Assembly: GCF_002813695.1 (NCBI RefSeq)
Contig: NZ_CP017768.1
Coordinates: 434,001-498,000, forward strand
Length of the DNA: 64,000 bases
Direction of reading: 5' to 3'
From: Methanobacterium subterraneum
Lineage (GTDB): Archaea > Methanobacteriota > Methanobacteria > Methanobacteriales > Methanobacteriaceae
Positions 50,323 to 63,876 of this stretch are shown here, in pieces. Position 1 is the stretch's first letter, and every line of letters begins with the position of its first letter. Position numbers and translations under genes: made by a program. The notes under the pieces were generated by a model that saw nothing but the letters and a program-made list of their open reading frames with translations, searched no databases and was not told the origin of the DNA.

Positions 50323-51600
50323 ATGTCTGAAGTGAAAATTCTGATTGTAGAAGACGAAAGTATAGTAGCCATGGATATTAAACATCGGGCTGAAGGTCTG
50401 GGTTATGAAGTCACTGCCATAACACCCTCTGGTGAAGAAGCCCTGGAACATGTTGCTGGCACCCGACCGGATCTGGTGCTGATGGATATTGTTCTCAAGG
50501 GAGAAATGGATGGTATTGAGGCAGCACAAAAGATACGAGATTCCTATGACATACCAGTAGTTTATTTAACTGCTTATTCTGATGAAAGAACCCTTAAACG
50601 GGCTAAAATCACTGAACCATTTGGTTACATTATTAAGCCCTTTGAGGATCGGGAACTACACAGTGCAGTGGAAGTAGCTCTCTACAAACATCAAATGGAA
50701 AGTAAACTTAAAGAAAGCGAAAAATGGTTATCCACCACCCTGGAAAGTATTGGGGATGCAGTAATTGCCACTGATAAAAATGGGAAACTAAAATTCATGA
50801 ATCCGGTGGCTAGTGAGATAACTGGTTGGGATCATGATGCTGCTATTGGCCAGCCATTAAGTAAAATATTTAATATCATTCATGAGGAAACTGGAACACC
50901 ACTTGAAGATCCAGTGGTTAAAGTGGTTGAAAATGATGCTATTATTGATTTACCCTCCACGGTACTTTTGATCAATAAAGATGGGGAAAAAATACCTATT
51001 GACGATAGTAGTGCTCCTATTAAAGATGAAAATGGGGGTATAATTGGGGTGGCCCTGGTATTTCGTGACGTGACCCAACGTAGAAAGGAAGCCAAAGAAA
51101 GAGAAGAATTGTTGAAGGATAAAGCCAGGGGAGAACTTTCCAGTTTCATGGTCAGCGCCCTGCCGGTGTTTGCATCTAACATCCCGCCACAGGTAAGGAA
51201 TAACATTGCCCGTAGCTTCGCTGATCGGTTTGAGAAAAATATAAAACCCCTTTTCATGGAAGAAATGGAAAAATGTCAAAGTAATTCTGGAATTACTAAT
51301 TATGATGAAAAAATGATATTATTCCGCTGTTACTTGTCATGGGTTAGTGAATTCATGTCCAATCTGGGTATTGATACTGAAATCGATGTCCATAAGAATA
51401 AAAGTTATTTAAACTTCGGAAGCTGTCCCTGGGCAGCTGAAGGTGATATAAGTCCCATATTCTGTTTAATATGCAGGGCCATTGTTATACGCAGTTTTAC
51501 CTGGACCTCCCTGAAGGGACATGTAGAACAAAGCCAATGCCTACTGGATGGAGATAAAGGATGCTCCTTTGAATTTATTATATCATGGGAACATGATTAA
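50323..51600 (+). CDS. response regulator with PAS and Cys-rich methanogen output domain
   Basis: This is a 425-residue protein. Residues 1-122 form the receiver (Asp 55 in [12 protein letters not shown], Lys in [11 protein letters not shown]). Residues 135-255 are a PAS domain ending [14 protein letters not shown]. Residues 270-425 form a Cys-rich output domain like that of the regulator at 37196: SCPW ... [17 protein letters not shown] ... GCSFEF (MetOD1 type). The upstream Met at 50311 has no ribosome binding site, whereas GGGG lies before the ATG at 50323. The KaiC-like gene follows 58 nt later, so the two may work as a pair. Confidence 0.93.
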   Translation: MSEVKILIVEDESIVAMDIKHRAEGLGYEVTAITPSGEEALEHVAGTRPDLVLMDIVLKGEMDGIEAAQKIRDSYDIPVVYLTAYSDERTLKRAKITEPFGYIIKPFEDRELHSAVEVALYKHQMESKLKESEKWLSTTLESIGDAVIATDKNGKLKFMNPVASEITGWDHDAAIGQPLSKIFNIIHEETGTPLEDPVVKVVENDAIIDLPSTVLLINKDGEKIPIDDSSAPIKDENGGIIGVALVFRDVTQRRKEAKEREELLKDKARGELSSFMVSALPVFASNIPPQVRNNIARSFADRFEKNIKPLFMEEMEKCQSNSGITNYDEKMILFRCYLSWVSEFMSNLGIDTEIDVHKNKSYLNFGSCPWAAEGDISPIFCLICRAIVIRSFTWTSLKGHVEQSQCLLDGDKGCSFEFIISWEHD

Positions 51601-51643
51601 ATAACATTAACAATTATGTGTGCAAATAATGATACCATACTAG

Positions 51644-52369
<726 letters not shown>

Positions 52370-52524
52370 CTTACAAATTGTATTATGAAATTTGATGATA
52401 ATACCATCATGAGTTATTGAACTCCCCATATTTTATTTTAGAAAAGATTTATTTAAAAAAGAAAAAACTATTATTAAATTCAAGTGCGATAGGCATGTAA
52501 AATCTATTCCGCTACAATTTCACC

Positions 52525-52737
52525 CTATCTTTGTGAAACATAGGTTTTCAGTTTTTCTGGACCATCACTATTAGATGTGTTATTGGAATTGTCTTGAACT
52601 GGGTTACTTACTATTACTTCTGTGTTTTCAGGAGTTATTTGTGTATTATCTGCTTCAGATTGATTTATTATCTTGTTAACAGCTATCGCACCTATTATCA
52701 ATAGAATAATTATTATTAACACTATTGGCTTGTTCAT
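52525..52737 (-). CDS. small exported or membrane-anchored protein
   Basis: This is a 70-residue protein with an N-terminal hydrophobic helix (MNKPIVLIIIILLIIGAIAV) and a Ser/Asn/Thr-rich polar tail that would face the outside. The tail is of low complexity (NSNNTSNSDGPEKL). AGGAGG sits before the ATG, a strong ribosome binding site, so the ORF is probably real. The function is unknown. It may act as a surface protein or be a fragment of a larger one. It stands alone between KaiC-like and M42 genes. Confidence 0.65.
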   Translation of the reverse strand: MNKPIVLIIIILLIIGAIAVNKIINQSEADNTQITPENTEVIVSNPVQDNSNNTSNSDGPEKLKTYVSQR

Positions 52738-52945
52738 AGATGTTCCTCCTAAAAAATGTGCCCTATTTCTTTAGTTTTTTTTAAATTTTTATTAATAGAT
52801 ATATTCCTATTTTTTAGATTTTTATAATCTATTAGTTTTGATGAGTTAATCATTAAAATATTGAAAGTTAAAATGGAAAAGTTCCTACATGTACATTGGA
52901 ATTCGGTTTATCATTTAAAATTCATTAAAAAAAATTTAAATGGGT

Positions 52946-53974
52946 TTAAAGCCTATTAAGTACGGCTAATATTAGTTTAACGGCATTTTCCACATCATTA
53001 ATATTTACAACGCTCACTGGTGTATGAATGTATCGTGATGGGGGTGATATCACCCCGGTAGGAATACCTTCTCTGGTAAGGTGGATAGCTGTAGCGTCAG
53101 TGGTTCCTCCTTCACTAACTTCCAATTGGTAAGGTATTTCCTCTTCATCAGCAACCTGGATCAGGAGTTCCTTAACCTGAGGGTGGGTAATGATTCCCCG
53201 TCCACTGGCATCAGTTAGTATTATGCATGGTCCTTCACCGGCCTTGGCTGGAGCGTCTTCTTCCTTCATACCAGGATGATCTCCAGAGATAGTGACATCC
53301 AGAGCTAGGGCCATGTCCGGATTGATACGGTAGGCGGCAGTTCTTGCTCCCTTGAGGCCAACTTCCTCCTGAACAGTTCCCACCCCATAGATGGTGGCAT
53401 CGCTACGGGCCCGTTTCATAACTTCCAGAAGGATGGCACAGCCCACCCTGTTGTCCATGGCATTACCCATTACCAGATCATTTTTAAGTTCTGCAAATTT
53501 CTGTTTAATGGTGATGGGATCTCCTACATTCACCATTTCCTCGGCATCTTCCTTATCGGAAGCTCCGATATCAATGAACATGTTCTCGTATTGCACTGGT
53601 TTCTTTTTTTCCGCTGCTTTCATCCGGTGAGGGGGTTTACTTCCAATAACACCCAGTATTTTCTCACCATTACTGTGAATGTAAACTTCCTGGTTGAGGA
53701 GCATCTGATCGTTGATTCCACCCAGCTTGGAGAACTTTATGAACCCTTCCTTATCGATGTACCTTACAATAAGGCCTATCTCATCCATGTGGGCTGCTAG
53801 CATTACTTTTTTCCCATCTGGTTTCCCTTTTTTAGTGGCGATGAGGTTGCCCATATTGTCCACGTCTAAGTCATCCACATGTCCCTTTAGTTCTTCCATC
53901 ATCAGGTTTCGAACATCATCTTCAAATCCGGATACACCGTAAGCATTGGATAGTTTTTCAAGTATCTGTTTCAT
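52946..53974 (-). CDS. M42 family metallo-aminopeptidase
   Basis: This is a 342-residue M42 peptidase. Metal ligands and motifs are visible: [18 protein letters not shown] (His-x-Asp), [35 protein letters not shown] (catalytic and metal-binding Glu), [12 protein letters not shown] and the C-terminal [16 protein letters not shown]. Members form dodecameric tetrahedral (TET-like) particles and trim peptides in the archaeal cytoplasm; some are named endoglucanases because of an old mistake. GAGAGG lies before the ATG. It is transcribed alone, with gene-free gaps on both sides. Confidence 0.95.
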   Translation of the reverse strand: MKQILEKLSNAYGVSGFEDDVRNLMMEELKGHVDDLDVDNMGNLIATKKGKPDGKKVMLAAHMDEIGLIVRYIDKEGFIKFSKLGGINDQMLLNQEVYIHSNGEKILGVIGSKPPHRMKAAEKKKPVQYENMFIDIGASDKEDAEEMVNVGDPITIKQKFAELKNDLVMGNAMDNRVGCAILLEVMKRARSDATIYGVGTVQEEVGLKGARTAAYRINPDMALALDVTISGDHPGMKEEDAPAKAGEGPCIILTDASGRGIITHPQVKELLIQVADEEEIPYQLEVSEGGTTDATAIHLTREGIPTGVISPPSRYIHTPVSVVNINDVENAVKLILAVLNRL

Positions 53975-54141
53975 ATTTATAACCTCTCAATTCAGAATAA
54001 AATGTATAAATAAAGATAAATTCGGAGCATATATTCCTCTAATTCAGAATAAAGTTATTACTTATTAAATTCCTTAATTATACAGAGTCATATTTCACTT
54101 TAGAATTCTATTTCCTTAACTTAAATAAATAAATGATATGG

Positions 54142-54363
54142 TTAAAATGATTTAACCAGGATCAATATTCCTATTATAATCAGAACGATAGGGCCTGCCT
54201 GTTCCTGAAGGAAGCTAAGGGGTATGACTCCTAAATTCACACCATACCACACCAAACCTATTACAATGAAACATAAACTGATATATATGCCCCATCTATT
54301 AATATTTTTCTTCTTTTTAGGTTTGGAGTTTGTGGCTTTGCTGATTTTAATTTCTTCTTCCAT
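54142..54363 (-). CDS. small two-helix membrane protein
   Basis: This is a 73-residue protein with a basic N-terminal part ([14 protein letters not shown]) and two membrane helices (about 25-47 and 53-71) separated by a Leu/Gln-rich turn. Its layout, ending [16 protein letters not shown], resembles the LiaI-LiaF-like/DUF5668 membrane modules that are found alone or fused to other domains. The start has AGAGGA just before the ATG. The function is unknown. It is next to the prepilin gene on the same strand. Confidence 0.65.
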   Translation of the reverse strand: MEEEIKISKATNSKPKKKKNINRWGIYISLCFIVIGLVWYGVNLGVIPLSFLQEQAGPIVLIIIGILILVKSF

Positions 54364-54422
54364 TTTATCCTCTTTATTGCGTTTAAGTTCAATATGTTAT
54401 CAATTTATTATTTTGTTTTTGA

Positions 54423-54839
54423 CTATGCAACTTGGATAGTATAATTATGTCTGGAAGTATTCATGGTTAAATTTTGGATGTAATTATTGAGTCCAATGCC
54501 TTTTTGAGGGGAATACCCCTGTGAAGTAAGGGCAATATAAACACCATTCAAGGTGGTGTTTTTGATTTGGGTTGAAGAGTATGAAAGGTTTATGATTAAA
54601 GTTATGTTCTGATCTCCATTCATTTGGACTGCATCTACCCTTACAGGCATCATTCCAGGATTTGTGATTCCCATTGAAGTGGTGGCGTTTTCTGCTCCTA
54701 GCCGGGTTGCAGTTGCAATGTTGTTTTGTTCGCTTTGATCACTAATGTAATATCCAACTGCAAGGACAATAAATAATACTATGGCTACAAATAAGATTAC
54801 TTCTACTGATATTTGCCCCTTATTATCCATATCAACCAT
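54423..54839 (-). CDS. class III-signal prepilin-like protein
   Basis: This is a 138-residue protein. The N-terminus MVDMDNKGQISVEVILFVA matches a class III signal peptide (a charged stretch, then K-G-Q-x-S-x-E and a hydrophobic helix), which archaeal prepilin peptidase EppA cuts just before the Q. The rest is a short Thr/Asn-rich globular part with several N-glycosylation-like N-x-S/T sites. It would be assembled into a pilus by helix packing. Two ATGs are close, at 54839 and 54830; the distance to AAGGA cannot decide between them. The gene is divergent from the 55020-60164 run of related genes. Confidence 0.85.
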   Translation of the reverse strand: MVDMDNKGQISVEVILFVAIVLFIVLAVGYYISDQSEQNNIATATRLGAENATTSMGITNPGMMPVRVDAVQMNGDQNITLIINLSYSSTQIKNTTLNGVYIALTSQGYSPQKGIGLNNYIQNLTMNTSRHNYTIQVA

Positions 54840-54890
54840 TTTTCCTTCTTTTTATATGACAAATTATTAATTTTAATATGTGATGTCTCT

Positions 54891-54953
54891 TTTATATATC
54901 TTAACATTAATATTTAAACCTATAAAATAATAATTCCAAAGATATATATAAAT
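54891..54953. promoter_or_regulatory. divergent TATA boxes of the prepilin cluster
   Basis: GATATATAAA on the minus strand (54891-54900) faces the leftward prepilin gene, and ATATATATAAATA on the plus strand (54942-54953) faces the rightward cluster. They lie back to back about 40 nt apart in a 180-nt gap, so both units may be controlled together. Confidence 0.5.
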
Positions 54954-55019
54954 AAACTCATATGTATTAATAATTAAGAATTAATATAAAGATTATATGG
55001 TGAATTCAATAATCTGGGG

Positions 55020-55952
55020 ATGGACACGCTGAAAATTATTAAAGGTGACTCTAAAGGGTATGCATTATCTCTTGATTTGTTACTAGCTCTAATACCAATT
55101 ACCCTCATGTTGGGGTTGGTTACTGCAAATATGGGTAATATCATGTATGAAACCCAGGATACCCTTTATCGTAGTTCAAACGAACGAGTGGCAGCGGACA
55201 CTGCGAATACTTTACTTAAAACTTCTGGTGATCCTTATGATTGGGAAACTAATCCTTCTTCTCTGAAAGTTGTGGGATTGGCAAAATACGATTATAATAA
55301 TCATTTAACATCAGAATATGTTTTAACACCCCAAAAAGTTGGTGCTTTGAATTCATTAGCAATTCATAATATTCTTGGGAGCCAATATGGATTTTTATTA
55401 ACAATTACAGGAGTACCAAATGGCAATACCATTGTTAATATGACCAACTCTGGTAGTACCAATGCTAATTTCAATAATGCTTCTGATGTGGTGAAGGTAG
55501 AAAGACTAGTATTAGTGTCTGCATTTGATATTGTAGCAGAATTTAAAAAGGTCAGGCTTACCCGACAACCACCAACTCTTACCAAATATTTCCCGACTAA
55601 TAGGGCTTATCTTGATATTTATGATTATTATGTTTATGTTGATAATTCAAATTTGGTGAGTACGGGATGGGTTGAGGTTAATGATGTTTCTGGAGTCAAT
55701 CGAGTTGTTCCAACAAGTGATTTTCCTTCGGATCCTCCTTTAGTGCGATATATTGATCCTGTAACTCAAAATTTAAAAAACGGGACTGATTTACAGTCAA
55801 ATAAGGTTTCAACGAGGCTTCCAGGTTCTCCAGGGGACACTGCTGATGTTTATGTACTTCAAGTTCCAAAGGGAACTCCAATTGGTTTAATTAATCCCTA
55901 TGGCCCTCAAAGGATCCGAGCAATGTTCAATTTATATGTCTGGACGAAGTGA
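55020..55952 (+). CDS. prepilin-like surface protein
   Basis: This is a 310-residue protein. After the charged [20 protein letters not shown] stretch lies one hydrophobic helix ([19 protein letters not shown]) at residues 18-37, as in prepilins and related pseudopilins. The rest is extracytoplasmic, rich in Asn, Ser and Thr, with no recognised domain and about ten potential N-glycosylation sites. The start ATG has GGGG directly before it, rather close. The stop overlaps the region before the next gene, so the four genes to 59697 are one operon. The exact role (pilus subunit, minor pilin or adhesin) is unknown. Confidence 0.75.
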   Translation: MDTLKIIKGDSKGYALSLDLLLALIPITLMLGLVTANMGNIMYETQDTLYRSSNERVAADTANTLLKTSGDPYDWETNPSSLKVVGLAKYDYNNHLTSEYVLTPQKVGALNSLAIHNILGSQYGFLLTITGVPNGNTIVNMTNSGSTNANFNNASDVVKVERLVLVSAFDIVAEFKKVRLTRQPPTLTKYFPTNRAYLDIYDYYVYVDNSNLVSTGWVEVNDVSGVNRVVPTSDFPSDPPLVRYIDPVTQNLKNGTDLQSNKVSTRLPGSPGDTADVYVLQVPKGTPIGLINPYGPQRIRAMFNLYVWTK

Positions 55953-55957
55953 TTTTT

Positions 55958-58090
<2,133 letters not shown>

Positions 58091-58101
58091 GAATTGATAA
58101 A

Positions 58102-59199
58102 ATGGATGAAAAAGGTTACACTATAACTCCAATGGCATTTTTACTACTCATACCAGTAATTATCTTTGCAGTGGCCTTCGGAGATATTGTTAACGAGATC
58201 AATCAGTATTCTACTATTACTATTGGTAGTGATGTGACTGGGGGTACTGTTTCATCTATTTACTCTTCTATTAGTGCTGGTGCTGGTGATTCAGGACGTT
58301 ATGCGGCTTATATGGCTACTCGTGAAACAATCGATCGTCAGAATTTTCTTCCGAATAGTAAAGAAACAATTCGTAACATAGCAACTAATCAACTAAATGC
58401 CCATGTCATTGATGCATGCAGAAAACTGTCTATTGAAACTGGAAGAGATATTTATATTAACAATGTTCTTATTCCTGCCAACAGCACCAACCAGACCTTC
58501 AACACCACTTTCACAACTGATGATATAACCGTTGAACAAGTTGATGGTTATGGTAATACAGATCCATATGGTTTTTATGTTGTGGTAAGAGCAGGAGTAC
58601 CAATAAAAGTGGTACAAAGTGGTCAGGTTTTTGAGGGGACTTTACCTGAAATTAGGGGTTATGCTCCAATTCAGGGTTTAGAAGATCCTTATATTTGGAT
58701 AAAAAGTAAATTTAGAACTAGGAATGCTATATATCAATATCCCTATTTTGAAGAGTCAAATTATTTAGGAATGGTAGATTATCACTTTAATGACAGTGTT
58801 GTTATAAATGATCTTTCGATTCAAAATTTACAGTATTGTTTAAATGGAACTGATAATCCTGAAAATTATGCTCCCATGTCCTATTATTTCCCAAATCCAA
58901 ATGGCCTAAACTTCTTTGAAAGATTGCAGGGTGGAAAAATTAATGGTGAGCCTGCTGGGTCCCGTTTAAGTACCTTTGTTATAGGTGACCCTTTAAGTGA
59001 TGTATATAAAGGTGCTACAATATCTAAAATAGATGTTGATTATTATAAGAGTCCTCCAGTTAGTGGGACCAACATAATTTTAGGAACAGGTAGTAATGCA
59101 AGGCCATTCCGTGATCCTACTGGATCAATTTTTTATCTATCTTCAAATTACAAAACACTTTTTGGTCTTAAAGATTCTTATAGCAATGATTACCCCTAA
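58102..59199 (+). CDS. secreted protein with prepilin-type N-terminus
   Basis: This is a 365-residue protein. MDEKGYTITPMAFLLLIPVI is again a short charged start followed by a hydrophobic helix, almost the same as that of the preceding gene. The ectodomain is rich in Tyr, Asn and Thr and has no Cys pairs or recognised domain. An in-frame ATG at 58078 overlaps the preceding gene, but AGGA at about the right distance before 58102 and the shared MDEKGY start favour the latter. Shared N-termini indicate that this protein and its neighbours are handled by the same export and assembly machinery. Confidence 0.75.
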   Translation: MDEKGYTITPMAFLLLIPVIIFAVAFGDIVNEINQYSTITIGSDVTGGTVSSIYSSISAGAGDSGRYAAYMATRETIDRQNFLPNSKETIRNIATNQLNAHVIDACRKLSIETGRDIYINNVLIPANSTNQTFNTTFTTDDITVEQVDGYGNTDPYGFYVVVRAGVPIKVVQSGQVFEGTLPEIRGYAPIQGLEDPYIWIKSKFRTRNAIYQYPYFEESNYLGMVDYHFNDSVVINDLSIQNLQYCLNGTDNPENYAPMSYYFPNPNGLNFFERLQGGKINGEPAGSRLSTFVIGDPLSDVYKGATISKIDVDYYKSPPVSGTNIILGTGSNARPFRDPTGSIFYLSSNYKTLFGLKDSYSNDYP

Positions 59200-59268
59200 A
59201 TAATAAAAGATATCATTTATTCATGAGTTTCAGATTCCGAAACATTAAGTCTAATAAATAATTCAAAT

Positions 59269-59697
<429 letters not shown>

Positions 59698-59735
59698 CCA
59701 TTAAACAGCATTAAAAATATTATCAAGGGTAAACT

Positions 59736-60164
59736 ATGGACATAGATCTAGGCGATGGCTGGGAAAAAAAGGCACTGATTGTAGTTGGGGTTGTAGTTTT
59801 TATACTGGTGATATATGCTTATAATCCTTTTCAACCCAAAGCGAATGTAACAAGTACTAATGAGAATTATATACCTCCCGATACATCCATACCAGTCACT
59901 CAAACTCCTGTTGTAACTAATAATTCTGAAAATTCATCTGCTGTTAATAGTACAAACAATACTTTCTTTATAAATGCAGATCAGGCTAAAAACATTGCTG
60001 TAAACCAAAACCCAGGATATAAGGCTTCAGAACCATTTCAGGGGACAATAGTAGTTAACCAGACAACTGTTGTTGTATGGATGGTTCCAATTTCCAAATT
60101 TGGTCAGCCCTCAAAAACAGTTTACGTTGATGTGAATACAGGGAAAATAGTCAAAACTACTTAA
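59736..60164 (+). CDS. membrane-anchored protein with PepSY-like domain
   Basis: This is a 142-residue protein with one N-terminal helix (about 12-28, ALIVVGVVVFILVIYAY), an Asn/Thr/Pro-rich linker and a C-terminal region (INADQAKNIAVNQNPGY ... VYVDVNTGKIVK) with the classical PepSY pattern, where an alpha-helix is followed by strands and the terminal DxNTGxI turn. PepSY domains sit outside the membrane and inhibit peptidases or bind walls. The ATG has AAGGG before it. It follows the prepilin genes after about 38 nt and is likely co-transcribed. Confidence 0.85.
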   Translation: MDIDLGDGWEKKALIVVGVVVFILVIYAYNPFQPKANVTSTNENYIPPDTSIPVTQTPVVTNNSENSSAVNSTNNTFFINADQAKNIAVNQNPGYKASEPFQGTIVVNQTTVVVWMVPISKFGQPSKTVYVDVNTGKIVKTT

Positions 60165-60218
60165 TAAGTTGTAACTGAATTAAATAATCCCTCTTTCGTA
60201 TTGACCCTACAGACAACC

Positions 60219-61037
<819 letters not shown>

Positions 61038-61232
61038 TCATGTATAATGGTTAATCCTATTCTATTTCTTTAGTTTATTTGTATTCTATGTTTATCTATA
61101 AGTTAATATTTCTAATTTAGCCTATATCATGGTATCATGAATTAAAGATAAATAATCAATTTGAATAGACAATAATCCCTCGATAAGTCAATTAATAATG
61201 TTCTTAAAATAAGTATTAGGATGGAGATGATT

Positions 61233-61913
61233 ATGAAAGCAGCAGTACTTTTCTCAGGTGGTAAAGACAGCACCCTGGCCGCTTATAAGGCCATGGAAGA
61301 TGGTTGGAAGGTGGAGTATCTCCTTTCCATGCACTCTGAAAATCCACATTCCTACATGTTCCATGTTCCCAACATTCACCTCACCCAGTTACTCTCCCAG
61401 GCCATGGAGTTACCCCTGATCCAGGCTGAAACTCCTGGTGAAAAGGAGAAAGAATTGGAGGATCTCAAACGCGCCATGTTAAACCTTAAAAATAAGGGTG
61501 TTGAAGCAATATTTACCGGTGCAATACATTCTGAGTATCAGAAATCACGTATTGATGGCCTATGTAAAGAGATAGGATTGGAATCCATAGCACCCCTTTG
61601 GCATCGAGACCCACTTGAGTATATGCAGGAGGTTGTTAACCTGGGATTTGAGGTTATAATCACCAGTGTATCTGCCGAAGGCCTGGATGAATCCTGGTTG
61701 GGAAGAGTAATAGATGAAGATTTACTGGAAGAACTAAAGGTTCTGAATGAAAAATACGGCCTGCACATGGCATTTGAAGGTGGAGAGGCTGAAACACTGG
61801 TACTAGATGGTCCCATATTCAAAAAAAGACTGAATATCCTGGATTCTGAAAAAATCTGGAATAGGGACAGTGGACATCTTGTAATTAAGGATGCTGAATT
61901 AGTTGATAAATAG
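61233..61913 (+). CDS. dph6: diphthine-ammonia ligase (PP-loop ATPase)
   Basis: This is a 226-residue protein. The PP-loop is AVLFSGGKDSTLAAYKAM. The block HSEYQKSRIDGLCKEIGLES and GGEAETLVLDGP complete the adenine-nucleotide alpha-hydrolase pattern of the Dph6/DUF71 family, which uses ATP and ammonia to amidate diphthine on elongation factor 2 in the last step of diphthamide synthesis. GGAG at the right distance supports the ATG at 61233; the two in-frame ATGs upstream are less well placed. It is monocistronic. Confidence 0.93.
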   Translation: MKAAVLFSGGKDSTLAAYKAMEDGWKVEYLLSMHSENPHSYMFHVPNIHLTQLLSQAMELPLIQAETPGEKEKELEDLKRAMLNLKNKGVEAIFTGAIHSEYQKSRIDGLCKEIGLESIAPLWHRDPLEYMQEVVNLGFEVIITSVSAEGLDESWLGRVIDEDLLEELKVLNEKYGLHMAFEGGEAETLVLDGPIFKKRLNILDSEKIWNRDSGHLVIKDAELVDK

Positions 61914-62044
61914 ATTAGTTTATTAGTGATATCAAGCCCGGTTTTAAATAGGTTAACACTATTTTTACCACTTATTTTAGAACGTTAAACATTTGGAAAA
62001 ATTTAGAAAATAAAAATTGGAAAGAGGGACTTGATTTCCCTTAT

Positions 62045-62425
62045 TTAATGGGCACATAACCAGTCTACGAACTCTTCCACATCTTCGGTGTGGATTTCAA
62101 CCTCTATTTCTCCCAGTGGGGACAGATCATCATCCACCAGATTAACAAGTCCTGCAAATGCGGCCTGTTTGCTTAACTTTATGTTAATGGTTTCGGATTT
62201 CTCATTCCATCCTTTGAGAATCATCTTCCGGGCAGTATCTCTGATCTGTCTTTTTTCCAGGAACTCTTTCAGTGGTAAAAGACAGGAAACATTCCCGGTA
62301 ACAGTGACACTCTCTTCAGATATTATAATATCATCGTAGTCGAAAATATTGGATAATGCTTCTATAATTTTATCCAGATCCTCTGTTGGATTGACGGGAG
62401 CTCTAACAATTATTTTACATTTCAT
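62045..62425 (-). CDS. UPF0201 family protein
   Basis: This is a 126-residue protein of the archaeal UPF0201 family: MKCKIIVRAPVNPTEDLDKI at the start, RDTARKMILKG in the middle and the end VEIHTEDVEEFVDWLCAH. It is small, acidic and of unknown function. The start overlaps the end of the UPF0200 gene by 11 nt, so the two are translationally coupled. The same pair of genes is found together in other archaea. Confidence 0.95.
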   Translation of the reverse strand: MKCKIIVRAPVNPTEDLDKIIEALSNIFDYDDIIISEESVTVTGNVSCLLPLKEFLEKRQIRDTARKMILKGWNEKSETINIKLSKQAAFAGLVNLVDDDLSPLGEIEVEIHTEDVEEFVDWLCAH

Positions 62426-62975
62426 TTTTAAGAATACCTCGCACTGTGTTTTTCAGTTTACCTTTAGCCCCTTCATTAACCACCATATAATCAGCACTGG
62501 CAATTACTTCTCCAATACCAAATTTCAGTTCTCTTTGATCCCTTTTCTTTGCTTCTTTAATTTCTGCAGAGTCATCAGACCGCATTCTTTTTTTAAGCCG
62601 AATATACCGGGTTTTTGGTGAAGAGTGTATGGCTATGACCTTGAAATTGGGGAAATTCCTTTTGAAAATTTGCACTTCCCATGGGCTGCGAATACCTTCA
62701 ATAAGGAATAACTGGGATTTCTGATCAGTGGATTTATGGGAAGATTTTGGAGTTGAAGAGTTTTTAATGGTCTCCACGCATCGATCTGCTATTACAAATT
62801 TCCCGTATTCCTGACGTAACTCCACTGCCACTTTCCCTGAGGGTTCATTTCTTTTCTGAGCTTCGTTGCGGATAACATCACCCATCCGCACCACTTTCAT
62901 CCCTAAACTATCTGCAACTCTGGAAACCACACTTTTACCTGATCCTGGCATTCCAGTAACTCCAATTACTTTCAT
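62415..62975 (-). CDS. UPF0200 nucleotide kinase-like protein
   Basis: This is a 186-residue P-loop kinase of the archaeal UPF0200 family. Walker A is VIGVTGMPGSGKSVVSRVAD, followed by VVRMGDVIRNEAQ and a DxR-type loop with RLKKRMRSDD. The fold is like adenylate or dephospho-CoA kinases. The ATG overlaps the stop of the 4-phosphopantoate-beta-alanine ligase gene by 4 nt, so it is coupled to a coenzyme A gene. It could phosphorylate a CoA precursor; the known archaeal dephospho-CoA kinase is in another family, so this is only a suggestion. Confidence 0.93.
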   Translation of the reverse strand: MKVIGVTGMPGSGKSVVSRVADSLGMKVVRMGDVIRNEAQKRNEPSGKVAVELRQEYGKFVIADRCVETIKNSSTPKSSHKSTDQKSQLFLIEGIRSPWEVQIFKRNFPNFKVIAIHSSPKTRYIRLKKRMRSDDSAEIKEAKKRDQRELKFGIGEVIASADYMVVNEGAKGKLKNTVRGILKNEM

Positions 62976-63733
62976 AATCTTTCATCTCTCTTAAAATGTT
63001 GTGATATAAGGTCCAGAGTATTGTGGATATTTTCAGCATTGTCAAATTCATTAACAATCTTCTCCAGATCCTCCCTGTAACATCCTTTGAGCTTCTTTAC
63101 TTCAGCCATCATTAGTGGCAGGGCCCTGACCAGGTTATCCACAATGGTTATTGATGATTTTTGAGCAGTCCTGGATAAAGGGTTGAGATCAATGGTTATT
63201 ACCTTCTTGTCCAGTGCAACCAGTGCCTCTGCCCGGTCCCCATCTTCCAGCGGAACCAGAACCACATCGGCCTGGTGCACACCATTTGGATGAGCTCGTG
63301 AACGTGGTCCCTTCAATCCCTCCAGGGGCAGGTAGTCATCATCTTCCTTGCCCAAAACCTCAGTGGCACCGGCACTTTCCAGCACTTCTTGAACTTTCAT
63401 CACCCGCTGTGGGGTACGGTAGAATAGGTTGATCTCCACCTTTGCCTGTATTAAATTGGCCAAATTCACCATATCCTCTCCTGCTAGAACTGCAGTGTTC
63501 CCATTTACTGATAAAACCGGGTTTTTTGCCAGTAAAAGTGCTGCAGTTGCAGCTTCAATAGCTTTATTTGCAGGGGGATTTGTTTTTTCACCTAAAATGT
63601 AATCAAATGCTTCTCCTCTTCCATGGGCGATTAGTGCTGTGTCAGCCAGGATTCCTTCCTGGTAAGCTTGGGCCATTTTATCCCTTAAAAGAAGGGAATG
63701 ATAACGGGGGTGGGTTGGTGAAATGTCATTCAT
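62972..63733 (-). CDS. 4-phosphopantoate-beta-alanine ligase
   Basis: This is a 253-residue protein of the archaeal family (formerly DUF137) that condenses 4-phosphopantoate and beta-alanine with ATP in the archaeal coenzyme A pathway. The family shows HPRYHSLLLRDKMAQAYQEG at the N-terminus, AHGRGEAFDYILGEKT next, NPVLSVNGNTAVLAG in the middle and VIVPLEDGDRAE-type residues (here VLVPLEDGDRAEALVAL). The ORF is complete. It is coupled to UPF0200 and UPF0201 on the same strand. Confidence 0.96.
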   Translation of the reverse strand: MNDISPTHPRYHSLLLRDKMAQAYQEGILADTALIAHGRGEAFDYILGEKTNPPANKAIEAATAALLLAKNPVLSVNGNTAVLAGEDMVNLANLIQAKVEINLFYRTPQRVMKVQEVLESAGATEVLGKEDDDYLPLEGLKGPRSRAHPNGVHQADVVLVPLEDGDRAEALVALDKKVITIDLNPLSRTAQKSSITIVDNLVRALPLMMAEVKKLKGCYREDLEKIVNEFDNAENIHNTLDLISQHFKRDERL

Positions 63734-63876
63734 ATTTAATACTCCATCATATTCTTCTTTTCAGTATCCCTATTTATTTTTTTAACAGTCAAAAATTAAC
63801 TACTAATAATGGATTTAATAGGGTAGATGTGTAAATAATCCATCTAAAAAAATCCAGAAATCTAAAAAAAAAATGA

